DNA of 58,830 nt from Candidatus Solibacter sp. (GCA_013822245.1 PNKE01000077.1:1-58830), one strand, 5' to 3'; shown: positions 17,508-26,216, counted from the first letter of the stretch. Numbers and translations are program-made. Notes: generated from the sequence alone by a model not told the origin.

Positions 17508-18386
17508 TCACTCCGCCGCGCCTGTCATCTCCAGCGCCCTCAATACCGCGCTCCTGCTCGGCGGATTCGCGCGCGTCTCTTCCGCGCCTGGCCTGACCAC
17601 ATGCTTGGTCAGAATCGTCGCCCGCTTGTCCCGGGCCAGCGATTGAAATCTCCTCTTCACCTTCCTGTCGTCCAGCGACTGGAACGCGATCACCACCCAT
17701 CTGCCGCCAGGCTTGATCCACTCCGGCGCCTGTTCCAGCAGTGCGTCCAACTCCCCTTCCTCGTCGTTCACCACCATCCGCAACGCCTGGAAGACCCTCG
17801 TCGCCGGATGCAGCTTTCCGGTCCGCGGCACGGCCGATGCGATCACTTCCGCAAGATGCAGGCTGTCCCGCACCGGCCGCGCCTTGACCGTGGCTCTGGC
17901 TATTCTTCTCGCGTGCCTCCTTTCCTCGCCATACTGGAAAATCCAGTTGGCTAGATCCGTTTCCGATGCCCTGTTCACCAGGTCGCCGGCCGTCAAATCC
18001 TGCCCGCGATCCATCCTCATGTCCAGGGGACCGGCATGCTGAAAGCTGAAACCCCGCTCGGGCGAAGTCAGTTGCCAGCGCGATACTCCAAGGTCCGATA
18101 AAATCCCGTCCGCCTTGCCCAGCCCCAGCGACGCCAGAGTCTCGCCCAATTGCGAAAACCGGCTGTGCCTGAAAACGATGCGCTCCGCGCAATCCAGCGT
18201 GTTCTGCCGCGCCTTGTCCAGCGTCTCGGCATCGCGGTCCAGCGATATCACCGTGCCCGACTTCAGTCGCCGCGCAATCAATCCCGTATGCCCGCCCAGC
18301 CCGGCGGTCGTATCCACATACACTCCCCCGTCCACCAACCGCAGATACGCGGCCGACTCTTCCGCCATGACGGGAAAGTGTTCCAT
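17508..18386 (-). CDS. rsmH: 16S rRNA (cytosine-1402-N4)-methyltransferase RsmH
   Basis: Uses S-adenosylmethionine to methylate N4 of C1402 in 16S rRNA. The protein has 292 residues. HFPVMAEE at the N-terminus, the SAM-binding DTTAGLGGHTGLI (about 25-37), GILSDLGVS and the C-terminal PGGRWVVIAFQSLDDRKVK are family hallmarks. The last motif usually reads FHSLEDR, here FQSLDDR, a mild divergence. It starts three bases after the mraZ stop, the standard mraZ-rsmH arrangement that opens dcw clusters. Confidence 0.95.
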   Translation of the reverse strand: MEHFPVMAEESAAYLRLVDGGVYVDTTAGLGGHTGLIARRLKSGTVISLDRDAETLDKARQNTLDCAERIVFRHSRFSQLGETLASLGLGKADGILSDLGVSRWQLTSPERGFSFQHAGPLDMRMDRGQDLTAGDLVNRASETDLANWIFQYGEERRHARRIARATVKARPVRDSLHLAEVIASAVPRTGKLHPATRVFQALRMVVNDEEGELDALLEQAPEWIKPGGRWVVIAFQSLDDRKVKRRFQSLARDKRATILTKHVVRPGAEETRANPPSRSAVLRALEMTGAAE

Positions 18387-18389
18387 ACA

Positions 18390-18863
18390 TCACACAAACC
18401 CCAACTCTTCGGCATCGGCCTTCACCGATTCGCGCGTGGCGTCGTTCCTGGCGCCCATCTTCGACCACTGATCTTCGGTGTACATCCAGATCACTTCGCC
18501 GTGGAACCGCATGTGCAGCGTCGTTTCTTCCACCGGCACTACATCCCTGACCTTCTGCGGCAGCGTCGCCCGGCCTTGCCCGTCCGGCGTCACATCCTGA
18601 CCAAACCTGTCGCCGTCCTCCCAAACCGCCTTCTTCACCGCCGGCTTCGGATTGAGCTTCGAAAGTTCCTGCTCCCAGCTCGAACTGGTGTATCCTCGAA
18701 TCATTCCGAAAACGACCGTCACGAAGATCGCTTTCTCGTCCAGACCGTCGAGGTACTCCTTGTATGCAGCCGGAAACTTCAACCTTCCAGTCGAGTCCAC
18801 CTTCACCGGGTACTCGCCGCGGGGCGGTGATTTGCGGCCGGATTTCGTGGTGTCCTGGGACAT
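18390..18863 (-). CDS. mraZ: Transcriptional regulator MraZ
   Basis: DNA-binding AbrB-like protein, usually the autorepressor of the dcw operon. It has 157 residues with two SpoVT/AbrB-like repeats: GEYPVKVDSTGRLKFPAAYK (about 16-35) and QDVTPDGQGRATLPQKVRD (about 89-107), matching the D-x-x-G-R-[LI]-x-[LF]-P pattern of MraZ. The N-terminus has about 15 extra residues compared with common MraZ proteins, and the C-terminus is charged. It is the first gene of the dcw cluster, so its promoter should drive the whole block. Confidence 0.92.
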   Translation of the reverse strand: MSQDTTKSGRKSPPRGEYPVKVDSTGRLKFPAAYKEYLDGLDEKAIFVTVVFGMIRGYTSSSWEQELSKLNPKPAVKKAVWEDGDRFGQDVTPDGQGRATLPQKVRDVVPVEETTLHMRFHGEVIWMYTEDQWSKMGARNDATRESVKADAEELGFV

Positions 18864-18984
18864 GTCGGCTCAAATAGGAATAGATCGGACCATTTCGGCC
18901 CACGAATGAAGAGTACATCAGTCCCAGGACCGCCGCAAGTGGTTTTTCTTCCTACATTTAGCTTTCTCCCTTTATTCGCTGCAC
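18864..18984 (-). promoter_or_regulatory. mraZ/ppa divergent intergenic region with a weak candidate dcw promoter
   Basis: This short divergent region should hold the promoter of the dcw cluster and of ppa. On the minus strand a possible -35 TTGCGG and -10 TACTCT lie 17 bases apart, ending about 50 bases before the mraZ ATG. Two TGGG elements occur, one in the spacer and one downstream; MraZ operators in E. coli are built from TGGG-type repeats, but here the two copies are about 24 bases apart, not the expected roughly ten. The promoter match is weak and the operator is only a suggestion. Confidence 0.3.
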
Positions 18985-19023
18985 TTGCAGCACAGCGGCC
19001 TATCCCTGTTACTCTGGTCAGGA

Positions 19024-19584
19024 GTGCTCTTCACGAAACTGTATGATTTGGACCCCGGCCCCGAAGCCCCGGAACTGGTCCGCATGATCGTCGAGATCCC
19101 CAAAGGCTCGGTCAACAAGTACGAATATGACGGCGAACTCGGCCTGTTCCGGTTGGACCGCTCACTCTACTCGCCCGTCCACTACCCCGGCGACTACGGC
19201 TTCATCCCCGGCACCCTGGCCGAGGACCGCGATCCCCTCGACGTCCTCACCCTCGTCTCCGAGCCCAGCTTCACCGGCTGCCTCATCGAAGTCCGCCCGG
19301 TCGGCATCCTGAACATGATCGACCGCGACGAGCAGGACCAGAAGGTGATCGCCGTGCCCACGCGCAATCCCCGTTACGACCAGATCCACACCATGGACCA
19401 GGTGTTCGCCCACGTCCGCCGCGAACTCGAACACTTCTTCTCGATCTACAAGGAACTGGAGGGCAAGGTGACCGTCGCCCAGGGCTGGGGCGGCCCGCGC
19501 GAGGCGCGCAAGACGATCCTCGAATCCCGCGAACGCTATCTTGCCGCCAAAGCCACCGCCCATCCCCACGGCGACGGCATCTGA
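19024..19584 (+). CDS. ppa: Inorganic pyrophosphatase (family I)
   Basis: Hydrolyses pyrophosphate to phosphate in the cytosol and pulls biosynthetic reactions forward. From a GTG at 19024 it has 186 residues. VEIPKGSVNKYEYD, YPGDYGFIPGT, the family signature DRDPLDV with metal-binding aspartates, and RDEQDQKVIAVP are all present. The start is uncertain: an in-frame TTG at 18985 would add 13 hydrophobic residues with no Shine-Dalgarno site, while the GTG has AGGA directly against it, which is too close for a good site. Family members usually begin about 20 residues before VEIPKGS, which favours the GTG. It is transcribed away from mraZ. Confidence 0.93.
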   Translation: MLFTKLYDLDPGPEAPELVRMIVEIPKGSVNKYEYDGELGLFRLDRSLYSPVHYPGDYGFIPGTLAEDRDPLDVLTLVSEPSFTGCLIEVRPVGILNMIDRDEQDQKVIAVPTRNPRYDQIHTMDQVFAHVRRELEHFFSIYKELEGKVTVAQGWGGPREARKTILESRERYLAAKATAHPHGDGI

Positions 19585-19591
19585 CCCTGTC

Positions 19592-20074
19592 TCAGCCGGC
19601 GAACGCCGCTTTCAGCTTCCTGTATGTCTCGCTCAGATCCTCGGGCATCACGCGCGTCTCGCCGACCACGGTCATGAAGTTGGCGTCGCCCACCCATCGC
19701 GGCAGGATGTGCAGGTGCAGGTGGCCCGCCACGCCCGCTCCCGCGCATTCGCCCAGGTTCATCCCCACGTTCAGCCCGTGCGGCTTGTAGACCGCCTTCA
19801 AATGCGCCACCGCCTGCTGGGCCAGCGCCATCATCTCCATGGCGGCCTCTGGACTCAGACGGTCGAGTTCGGCTTCGTGGGCGAACGGGGCGATCATCAA
19901 GTGCCCGTTCGTGTAGGGGTAAAGATTCAGCAGAACGTAGCAGTACTGCCCGCGGTGGACGATCAGGTTCTCTTCGTCCAGCCCCTCGGCCGGCTTGTCG
20001 CAGAAGATGCAGCCTTCAGCGCCGCCGCAGGTGCTGACGTAGCGATACCGCCAAGGGCTCCACAACCTGTCCAT
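19592..20074 (-). CDS. HIT-family nucleotide hydrolase/phosphorylase
   Basis: Histidine-triad protein of 160 residues. MDRLWSPWRYRYV at the start and CIFCDKP (about 22-28) with a second Cys pair are typical of the bacterial AP4A-phosphorylase-like HIT group, and the catalytic triad appears as HLHLHILP near residue 119. Such enzymes split dinucleoside polyphosphates or related nucleotide conjugates; the true substrate cannot be read from sequence. It lies about 30 bases downstream of the ihfB-like gene, probably in the rpsA transcript, and converges on ppa with only seven bases between the stops. Confidence 0.88.
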   Translation of the reverse strand: MDRLWSPWRYRYVSTCGGAEGCIFCDKPAEGLDEENLIVHRGQYCYVLLNLYPYTNGHLMIAPFAHEAELDRLSPEAAMEMMALAQQAVAHLKAVYKPHGLNVGMNLGECAGAGVAGHLHLHILPRWVGDANFMTVVGETRVMPEDLSETYRKLKAAFAG

Positions 20075-20104
20075 GGGTCATCCCCGCCGGGGGCTGCGCA
20101 AGCC

Positions 20105-20416
20105 TCAGGCGCCTTCGCCGGGCGCGGGGCCGTTGCCCGCTTCCTGGTTCACCAGGTCCTTCAGCTCCTTGCTGGGCTTGAAGTAGGGGATGCGCTTGGC
20201 CGGCACGTCAACCCGCGCGCCGGTCTTCGGGTTCCGGCCTATGCGCGACTGCCGCTGCCGGGTCCGGAAGCTGCCGAATCCGCGTATCTCGATCTTGTCA
20301 TTCGCGCGCAGCGCCTTCACCACGCTGTCGAAGATCGATTCGACTATCACTTCGGCGTCCTTGCGGGTGAACTCGACCACCCTGGATACTTCTTCGATCA
20401 GATCCGCTTTCGTCAT
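20105..20416 (-). CDS. IHF/HU-family DNA-bending protein (IHF-beta-like)
   Basis: Nucleoid protein of 103 residues. MTKADLIEEVS, IEIRGFGSF, GRNPKTG (the minor-groove arm) and PYFKPSKELKDLVN are hallmarks of the HU/IHF fold, and the arm and C-terminus resemble IHF beta more than HU. The ATG overlaps the rpsA stop by four bases. rpsA followed by ihfB is also the arrangement in E. coli, which supports an IHF-beta-like assignment. A short Pro/Gly/Ala tail of about ten residues follows the fold. A second HU/IHF paralogue lies at 38294-38563. Confidence 0.9.
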   Translation of the reverse strand: MTKADLIEEVSRVVEFTRKDAEVIVESIFDSVVKALRANDKIEIRGFGSFRTRQRQSRIGRNPKTGARVDVPAKRIPYFKPSKELKDLVNQEAGNGPAPGEGA

Positions 20417-22182
20417 TCCTGCTCACTCCCAGTTTCCGATTTCAATTCCGGCTCCGCCTGAGCTTCCGGCCCGGTGGCTCCCTTCAAACCGGCGCCCAAC
20501 GCCTCCTCGAAGCTCATCCTCGCCTGTTCGGCCTGCTTCTGATAATCCTCGACCCTCTGCTTTTCAACCGAAACGCTCTGTGGCGCCACCGCCAACCCAA
20601 TCCGCTTCTCCGCTTCGTTCATCTTGAGGATCTTGAAGCTCATCTCCTCGCCGATCGGCAGCGGCGGATTCAAGCCCTTCATCTCGGCCGGGATTTCGGA
20701 ATTGTGGCACAGGCCCTCGACGCCCGGCAACAGTTCCACGAAAATGCCGAAGTTCACCGTGCGGCTCGGCGTCCCGCGCACGATATCGCCCACCACATGG
20801 CCGCGGAAGAAGGTCTCCCACGCATCCGGCTGCAACTGTTTGATGCCAAGCGACAAACGGCGATTCTGAGCGTCAATGTTCAGGATCACCGCCTGCACGA
20901 TCTGGCCCTTCTTCAGCATCTCGGAAGGGTGCTGGATACGCTTGGTCCAGGACATGTCCGAGACATGCACCAGCCCGTCGATGCCTTCCTCGATCTCGAT
21001 GAAGGCGCCGAAGTCGGTCAGTTTCCTCACCCGTCCTTCCACCACGCTGCCGATCGCATACCGCTGGTCGACCGTCGTCCACGGGTCGGCTTCCAGTTGC
21101 TTGATGCCCAGCGATACCCGGCGGTCGCCCGGCTTCACTTCCAGCACCACGCATTCCACCGGATCGCCCGCCTTCACCACCTTCGAGGGATGTTTCATGC
21201 GGCGCGACCAGGTCATCTCGGAGATGTGGATCAGCCCCTCGACTCCGGGCTCCAGTTCGATAAATGCGCCGTAATCGGTGACGCTCACCACCCGCCCGAG
21301 CACCCGCATCCCGCCCAGATACCGCTGCTGGACCGTCTCCCACGGGTCCGGCGCAATCTGCTTCAAACCCAGCGAAATCCGTTCCTTGGCCTTGTCCAGC
21401 TTCAGAACCTTCAACGTCAACTGCTGGCCGATCTGCACCATGTCCGACGGGTGGTTCACCCGGCCGTGGCTCATGTCCGAAACATGCAGCAATCCGTCGA
21501 TGCCGCCCAGATCCACAAACGCGCCATACTCGGCCAGCGTCTTCACCACGCCTGTCACCAGCGTGCCCTCTTCAATATGGTCCAGCACCTGCGACTTGCG
21601 CGCCGTCAGATCCTCTTCGATCGCCGACTTGCGCGAGACGACCACATTATTTCGCCGCCGGTTGACCTTGATCACCTTGACCGCGATGTCCTGACCGATA
21701 AGCGAATCCACATGGTGTCCGGCCCGCAGGTCGCTCTGCGAACTCGGCATGAACGCCATCACGCCGACATCGACATTCAACCCGCCCTTCACCTTCTCCG
21801 TCACCCGGCCGCTGATCAGCAACCCCTCGCGATACGCCTTTTCCAGCGTCTCCCACGCCCTCACCTTGCTCGCCCGCTCATGCGAAAGCGAAATGTAGCC
21901 TTCATAATGCCGGCGCCGGTCCAGCATCACCTCGATCGCTTCGCCCACCCGCGCGCCGATATTGCCGTCGGCTTCCATCACCTGCTCCAGGGGTACGAAG
22001 CCCTCCTGTTTCAGGCCCACATCCACGATCACCCCCGTGTCGGTGATCTGCAGGACGTGGCCCTGCAACACCTCCCCGGCTTCAGCCTCGGGAAGAGGAT
22101 TGCTGTACTCTTCGAGCAGTTCCTCGTAACTCTGCTCGCCGCCCTGCAACTCCAAGGGACGGTCTTCCTGGTTGCTGCTCAT
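20413..22182 (-). CDS. rpsA: 30S ribosomal protein S1
   Basis: RNA-binding ribosomal protein that helps load mRNA on the 30S subunit. It has 589 residues from the ATG at 22182 (GGGAG seven bases upstream); an earlier ATG at 22215 has no ribosome-binding site. Six S1 (OB-fold) repeats can be followed, beginning with GEVLQGHVLQITDTGV, GLLISGRVTEKVKG, GTLVTGVVKTLAEYGAF, GMRVLGRVVSVTDYGAF, GSVVEGRVRKLTDFGAF and GDIVRGTPSRTVNFGIF, so it is the long, six-domain type found in Gram-negative bacteria. The last repeat is the most divergent. The C-terminal 50 residues are low-complexity and acidic. The leader is about 130 bases long behind a strong promoter. Confidence 0.96.
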   Translation of the reverse strand: MSSNQEDRPLELQGGEQSYEELLEEYSNPLPEAEAGEVLQGHVLQITDTGVIVDVGLKQEGFVPLEQVMEADGNIGARVGEAIEVMLDRRRHYEGYISLSHERASKVRAWETLEKAYREGLLISGRVTEKVKGGLNVDVGVMAFMPSSQSDLRAGHHVDSLIGQDIAVKVIKVNRRRNNVVVSRKSAIEEDLTARKSQVLDHIEEGTLVTGVVKTLAEYGAFVDLGGIDGLLHVSDMSHGRVNHPSDMVQIGQQLTLKVLKLDKAKERISLGLKQIAPDPWETVQQRYLGGMRVLGRVVSVTDYGAFIELEPGVEGLIHISEMTWSRRMKHPSKVVKAGDPVECVVLEVKPGDRRVSLGIKQLEADPWTTVDQRYAIGSVVEGRVRKLTDFGAFIEIEEGIDGLVHVSDMSWTKRIQHPSEMLKKGQIVQAVILNIDAQNRRLSLGIKQLQPDAWETFFRGHVVGDIVRGTPSRTVNFGIFVELLPGVEGLCHNSEIPAEMKGLNPPLPIGEEMSFKILKMNEAEKRIGLAVAPQSVSVEKQRVEDYQKQAEQARMSFEEALGAGLKGATGPEAQAEPELKSETGSEQE

Positions 22183-22316
22183 CCGCAGTCTCCCGGTTTC
22201 GCCCACGCCACCCATGTGTCATTCGCTTAGACGACGTGGACGGGAATTTCTTTCAACCGTCAGCGGCGCTGCACGTGCCCATCGCCGACAAACCGTTGAA
22301 AGTGCGACACTTCAGA

Positions 22317-22345
22317 ACTATAACGGACCCCTCTCGCCTTGTCAA
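22317..22345 (-). promoter_or_regulatory. Sigma70-type promoter of rpsA
   Basis: On the minus strand TTGACA (22345-22340) and TATAGT (22322-22317) are separated by exactly 17 bases, a perfect -35 and a one-mismatch -10. Transcription would start near 22310, leaving an untranslated leader of about 130 bases before the rpsA ATG. The promoter lies between the VWFA-type gene stop (22373) and rpsA, so rpsA need not depend on readthrough. Confidence 0.8.
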
Positions 22346-22372
22346 CCGAACTCGTTCGGCCGCTTCGGCCGC

Positions 22373-24004
22373 TCAGCGCGCGCCCGCCGCCGCCGTTCGC
22401 ACCGGAATCTCCACCCGCAGCGACCCCACCCGGCCCGTCACATGGTCGCAGAAGGCAATTTTCAACGTCCGCGTCTGCGGTTGAATTCGCAGGCGCTTTT
22501 GGTAGTTGAACCCCTCGCCGTGTGTTCGCTCGGCTTCGGCCAGCGCCAGGTTCAGGTTCACCTCATCGGTCGAATCGTCGACCACCTTTGATTCCACCGT
22601 CGCCTGCACCCACCGTATGTCCATCCGTCCTACATACCTGCCCCCGCTCTCGGCCAGCGTCACCGACCCCGGATCCAGCGTCAGCCGCAGCATCGACTCC
22701 TCCGATCCCTCGATAGGCGTCAACCGCGCCGTCACCCCAATCTCCACCGCCTCCAACGGACTGATAATGGCGTCGGCCAGCACCCGGTCACGCGCCTTCT
22801 CACCCAACGGCTCAATCGCCCTGGCGATGTAGCTCCGCCGGTGCCGGATCTCGATATCCTTCCGCCCTGGGATCTTCACCTCCAGATCCACCTTCCCGCC
22901 ATCCCATTTCGTCCGCGCCGCCCGGTAGGCCAGCCTGTAGAACACCTGCGAATCGGCCAGCGATTCGTCCACCCCCTTCACCAGGTCGTTCGAATTCGCA
23001 AACCACCGTCCGCCCGTCTCGTCCGCCAGCGCGGCCATGATCTGCATGTCACCGATCGGACTGCCCAGCCCTCCTTTAAGGTTCACCGTCTTGCTCGCCC
23101 CAACGTCGGCCCGGAATCCCCGCGCCGTCCGCACGCCCTCGGAATCAATCGAATAGACCGCCACGTTGGCGTCGTTCAGCGTATCGAGGGTGAGAGGCCA
23201 CAGCTGGGGCATCCGGTTGATGACCGAATTCAGCGGCAGCCCGGTGGTCAGCCAGACCAGGCTCTTGCGGCCTGGCAACGCGCTCAGGTGGCGGCCGATG
23301 TCGCGGATCGCGCCAAGAGTGATCCGGGCCCTGACATCCTCCTCGTGGGCACGGGCGCCCTCATGCGCTAGAAGGTCACCCATTCCAAATGGCCGCCAGT
23401 CGCCGGCCTCCGCGCCTAATCCGTCAACCGAATCGCCCGCCGACTTCAGCCGCCTCAACCGCTCCACCACGCTCTCGGTGTCGGTCGAATAGTCATGGAT
23501 CACCCGCACCCCCCGCTGGCCCAGGAAGTAGATGCTCCACAACGCCCGTCTCTCCCGCGCCTCGATCACCTTCGCCGCCGCCTGCGCTGCATAATATTGG
23601 TCCTCGAACCGCGCATTGAAACCGTCGATCAGCACCGCGACCACCGGCGTCGCCTCGCCCGATTCGTCGCGCCGGTTCCTGAACACCAGCGGCTCGACCG
23701 CACCCCGCGTCCCCGTTCCCGCCGGCGCCTGGACCGAGCTGTTCACCTGATGAACGCCAAAAAACTCGACCTTCTGCCGCTTGCCTTCCTCTAGCAGGAC
23801 AAAATCCTCGGCCTTCAGCCCCTCCACCGCCCGTCCCGTCTTCTTATCCCGCACCACCACCGGCACTTCCACCACCCGCGTCTCCACCCGGAAACTCGGC
23901 GTCTGGCCCTGAGCCGCGGGCACAGCCAGCGTGCCCGCCATCGCCAGCGCGGTGCACAATCCAACGGCCCAAACGGGCATGTTCGGCCGGGGGTTCAGGG
24001 TCAT
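22373..24004 (-). CDS. VWFA-related secreted protein (TIGR03436 type)
   Basis: Protein of 543 residues with an N-terminal signal peptide (hydrophobic core WAVGLCTALAMAGTLAVPAA). The next stretch, FRVETRVVEVPVVVRDKKTG then VEGLKAEDFVLLEEG, is the usual opening of the acidobacterial VWFA-related family, followed by VVAVLIDGFN (strand 1 of the von Willebrand A fold), RKSLVWLTTGLPLN and NVAVYSIDSEGV. The canonical MIDAS DxSxS is DGFNA here, so metal binding may be altered, which is common in this family. Its function is unknown; extracytoplasmic protein interaction is likely. The ATG at 24004 has GGAG nine bases upstream; ATGs at 24019 and 24022 are alternatives. Confidence 0.8.
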   Translation of the reverse strand: MTLNPRPNMPVWAVGLCTALAMAGTLAVPAAQGQTPSFRVETRVVEVPVVVRDKKTGRAVEGLKAEDFVLLEEGKRQKVEFFGVHQVNSSVQAPAGTGTRGAVEPLVFRNRRDESGEATPVVAVLIDGFNARFEDQYYAAQAAAKVIEARERRALWSIYFLGQRGVRVIHDYSTDTESVVERLRRLKSAGDSVDGLGAEAGDWRPFGMGDLLAHEGARAHEEDVRARITLGAIRDIGRHLSALPGRKSLVWLTTGLPLNSVINRMPQLWPLTLDTLNDANVAVYSIDSEGVRTARGFRADVGASKTVNLKGGLGSPIGDMQIMAALADETGGRWFANSNDLVKGVDESLADSQVFYRLAYRAARTKWDGGKVDLEVKIPGRKDIEIRHRRSYIARAIEPLGEKARDRVLADAIISPLEAVEIGVTARLTPIEGSEESMLRLTLDPGSVTLAESGGRYVGRMDIRWVQATVESKVVDDSTDEVNLNLALAEAERTHGEGFNYQKRLRIQPQTRTLKIAFCDHVTGRVGSLRVEIPVRTAAAGAR

Positions 24005-24285
24005 GGAATCAGACTCCATCATCTCAATTAGCGCGCTGGCGCTGGATTGTTCGACGGCAAACCCGCCACGCCGGTTACGCGCCCGCGGGAGATTCCGGAC
24101 ACCAGGTCCTGACACCACCCGGCCTGGCCGGCATAGGCCGCTTTGGCTCCGCCTCCCGCCTCCCTGGATCTGTCCACATGCCCCGCACCGTAGTAGAGTG
24201 AAGAAGGGTAGCGCACCTCCCGGCCCGCGCGCGTTCCTGGCACCGGCCGGACTGTTTTGACGCACCCGCAACACTGGAGGATCGG
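24005..24285. other. Divergent intergenic region between the VWFA gene and the cobalamin operon
   Basis: 281 bases between two divergent genes. It must contain the promoters of the VWFA-type gene (minus) and of cobD (plus), but I found no convincing -35/-10 pair. I searched both strands for the cobalamin riboswitch B12 box and its conserved core and saw neither. The only certain site is the GGAGG at 24276-24280, five bases before the cobD TTG. Confidence 0.4.
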
Positions 24286-25299
24286 TTGAACATCGTCCAC
24301 GGCGGCAATCTGTTCGCCATCGCACGCGACCGCGGCTGGGATTGGCGCGAGGTCCTCGACCTCAGCGCTTCGATTAACCCCCTGGGTCCCTCGCCCGCCG
24401 TCCGCCCGGCCATCATCGAGGAACTCGACCGCATCGCCCATTACCCCGGACAGGAACCCGTCGATCTCGAAGCCGCCCTCGCTGGCGCCTGGGATGTCCC
24501 GCCGTCGTCGGTCCTTGCCGGCAGCGGCGCCACCGAACTGGTCCATTATGTCGCCCGCTCCGGCTGGCGCGGACCCGTCTCCCTGGTCACCCCCGTGTGG
24601 AGCGAATTCTACCGGGCGTTTCCCCACGCCCTCCGAATCCCCCTCGACTCCCCCGAACAGTGGCCCAGCCGCGGACTGCTCGTCCTCGGCCAGCCCGTCA
24701 ACCCCACCGGCGAAGCCATCCCAGAGGAGATTCTCCGCCGCGCCATTGCCGGCCGCGAGGGCCCGGTGCTGGTCGACGAGTCGTTCATCGAATTCACGTC
24801 CATGGAATCCGCGGTCCGCTGGTGCCACCTCCACCCCAACCTGCTCGTTCTGCGCACCCTTTCCAAGTTCCACGCCCTGCCCGGACTCCGCATCGGCGCC
24901 CTGGTCGGCTCCGGCGACTGGATGGCCAAGCTCCGCGGCCGCCGCGAACCCTGGCAGGTGAACGCCCTGGCCGCCGCCGCCGCCCGAGCCGCCCTCTCCG
25001 ACACAGCTCATGCACAGCGCACCCGCTCCATCATCGACGGCGAACGCGCCTGGCTGCTCGAGCAGTTCGACTCCATCGACGGTCTCCGCTTCGCCCCCTG
25101 CGTCGCCAACTTTCTCTTCGCCCAAACCGACCGGGCATCGGCTGAAGTCTGCGACTGGTTCCTCGACCGCCAGATCATCCTCCGCGACTGCACCGGCCTG
25201 CCCGGCGTCTCGGGCGAAGCCGTCCGCTTCGCCGTCCGCGCCCGCGAGGAAAATCAACGTTTCGTCGACGCCGCACGGGAGTTCTTTTGCGGCGGCTGA
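24286..25299 (+). CDS. cobD: CobD-type threonine-phosphate decarboxylase (PLP aminotransferase fold I)
   Basis: PLP enzyme expected to decarboxylate L-threonine O-3-phosphate to (R)-1-amino-2-propanol phosphate, the linker of the cobalamin nucleotide loop. It has 337 residues. HGGN at the N-terminus with DLSASINPLG is the usual CobD/CobC opening; VNPTG (138-142), VDESFIEF and the PLP lysine Lys194 in TLSKFHALPGLRIG are intact. HisC is the close alternative, but the HGGN motif and the B12 neighbours favour CobD. The start is a TTG at 24286 with GGAGG five bases upstream. It overlaps btuF by 13 bases. Confidence 0.85.
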   Translation: MNIVHGGNLFAIARDRGWDWREVLDLSASINPLGPSPAVRPAIIEELDRIAHYPGQEPVDLEAALAGAWDVPPSSVLAGSGATELVHYVARSGWRGPVSLVTPVWSEFYRAFPHALRIPLDSPEQWPSRGLLVLGQPVNPTGEAIPEEILRRAIAGREGPVLVDESFIEFTSMESAVRWCHLHPNLLVLRTLSKFHALPGLRIGALVGSGDWMAKLRGRREPWQVNALAAAAARAALSDTAHAQRTRSIIDGERAWLLEQFDSIDGLRFAPCVANFLFAQTDRASAEVCDWFLDRQIILRDCTGLPGVSGEAVRFAVRAREENQRFVDAAREFFCGG

Positions 25300-26216
25300 T
25301 CGCGTTGCTGGCCGTGCTTCTGCCCGCACTCCCCTTGCAGGCGCGGGCGCAGGCCCGGATCGTCTCCACCTCGCCGTCGATCACTGAAACCCTCTATGCC
25401 CTGGGACTCGGCCCGCAAGTCGTTGGCGTCACGACCTTTTGCTCCTTCCCCAAGGATGCGCTCTCGAAACCCAAAATCGGCACCTTCCTCGAACCCGATT
25501 ACGAGCGTATCCTGCAACTCAGGCCCTCGCTCGTCCTGGTCATCAAGAACCCCGCCGGCGTCACCACACGCCTTCGCGCACTCGGCCTCCGGGCTGACGA
25601 ACTGGATATGGATAACATCCAGACCGTCCTCGCCTCCATCGCCCGCATCGGCCAGTTGACCGGCGCTGAATCAACAGCCCGCCGCCTGGCCGAATCCCTC
25701 CGCCGCGACCTCGACGCGGTCCGCTCCGCCGCCGCTCGCAAGAACAGGACATCCGTCCTCTTCCTCGCCGGCCGTGCGCCGGGTACCCTTCAGAGTATGG
25801 TCGGAGCCGGACCAGGCACTTTCCTCGATGAACTGCTGCGACTCGCCGGCGGCGTCAACATGCTCGCCGCGTCCCCCATCCAATACCCCAAGGTCAGCCT
25901 CGAACAGATCCTCGCCGCCGACCCCGGCGTCATCATCGACATGGGCGACTACGCCCACGCCGCCGGCTCGGACGAACAGCGCCGCCGCGAGGAACTCGCC
26001 CTTTGGCGCGCCTATGGCCGGCTCAAGGCGGTCCGTTCGGGCCGCGTCCATGCCGTCACCAACTCCCATTTCGTCGTCCCAGGACCTCGAATGGCTGAAG
26101 CCGCCCGCGACTTCCTCGGCTACCTCCACCCCGAAACAGCGCACCCATCCTCCCCTCAACCGCCGCCGCAGCGAGCGGGTCCTCCTGAAACTCCCCGGCG
26201 GAACCCCAATCAATGA
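25287..26216 (+). CDS. btuF: Cobalamin ABC transporter substrate-binding protein BtuF
   Basis: Periplasmic binding protein of 309 residues in the helical-backbone (cluster III) class. A signal peptide (LIALLAVLLPALPLQARA) precedes ARIVSTSPSITETLYALGLG and VVGVTTFCSFP, the classic opening of BtuF-like proteins, and the second lobe has GGVNMLAASPIQYPKVS and DPGVIIDMG. The C-terminal 30 residues are a Pro-rich tail that is probably outside the fold. The start is a TTG with GGGAG five bases before it, inside the end of cobD. The ligand is taken as B12 because of the cob genes around it; haem or siderophore binding proteins have a similar fold. Confidence 0.83.
   Translation: MRRLIALLAVLLPALPLQARAQARIVSTSPSITETLYALGLGPQVVGVTTFCSFPKDALSKPKIGTFLEPDYERILQLRPSLVLVIKNPAGVTTRLRALGLRADELDMDNIQTVLASIARIGQLTGAESTARRLAESLRRDLDAVRSAAARKNRTSVLFLAGRAPGTLQSMVGAGPGTFLDELLRLAGGVNMLAASPIQYPKVSLEQILAADPGVIIDMGDYAHAAGSDEQRRREELALWRAYGRLKAVRSGRVHAVTNSHFVVPGPRMAEAARDFLGYLHPETAHPSSPQPPPQRAGPPETPRRNPNQ

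Noticed and set aside
17443-18918. 491-codon minus-strand frame
   Set aside because: It overlaps rsmH and mraZ in another frame, is Gly/Arg-rich in composition and shows no motif.
18864-18984. Clear MraZ operator before mraZ
   Set aside because: TGGG elements exist but their spacing does not follow the known repeat period.
24005-24285. Cobalamin riboswitch upstream of cobD
   Set aside because: Neither the B12 box nor the conserved core could be found on either strand.
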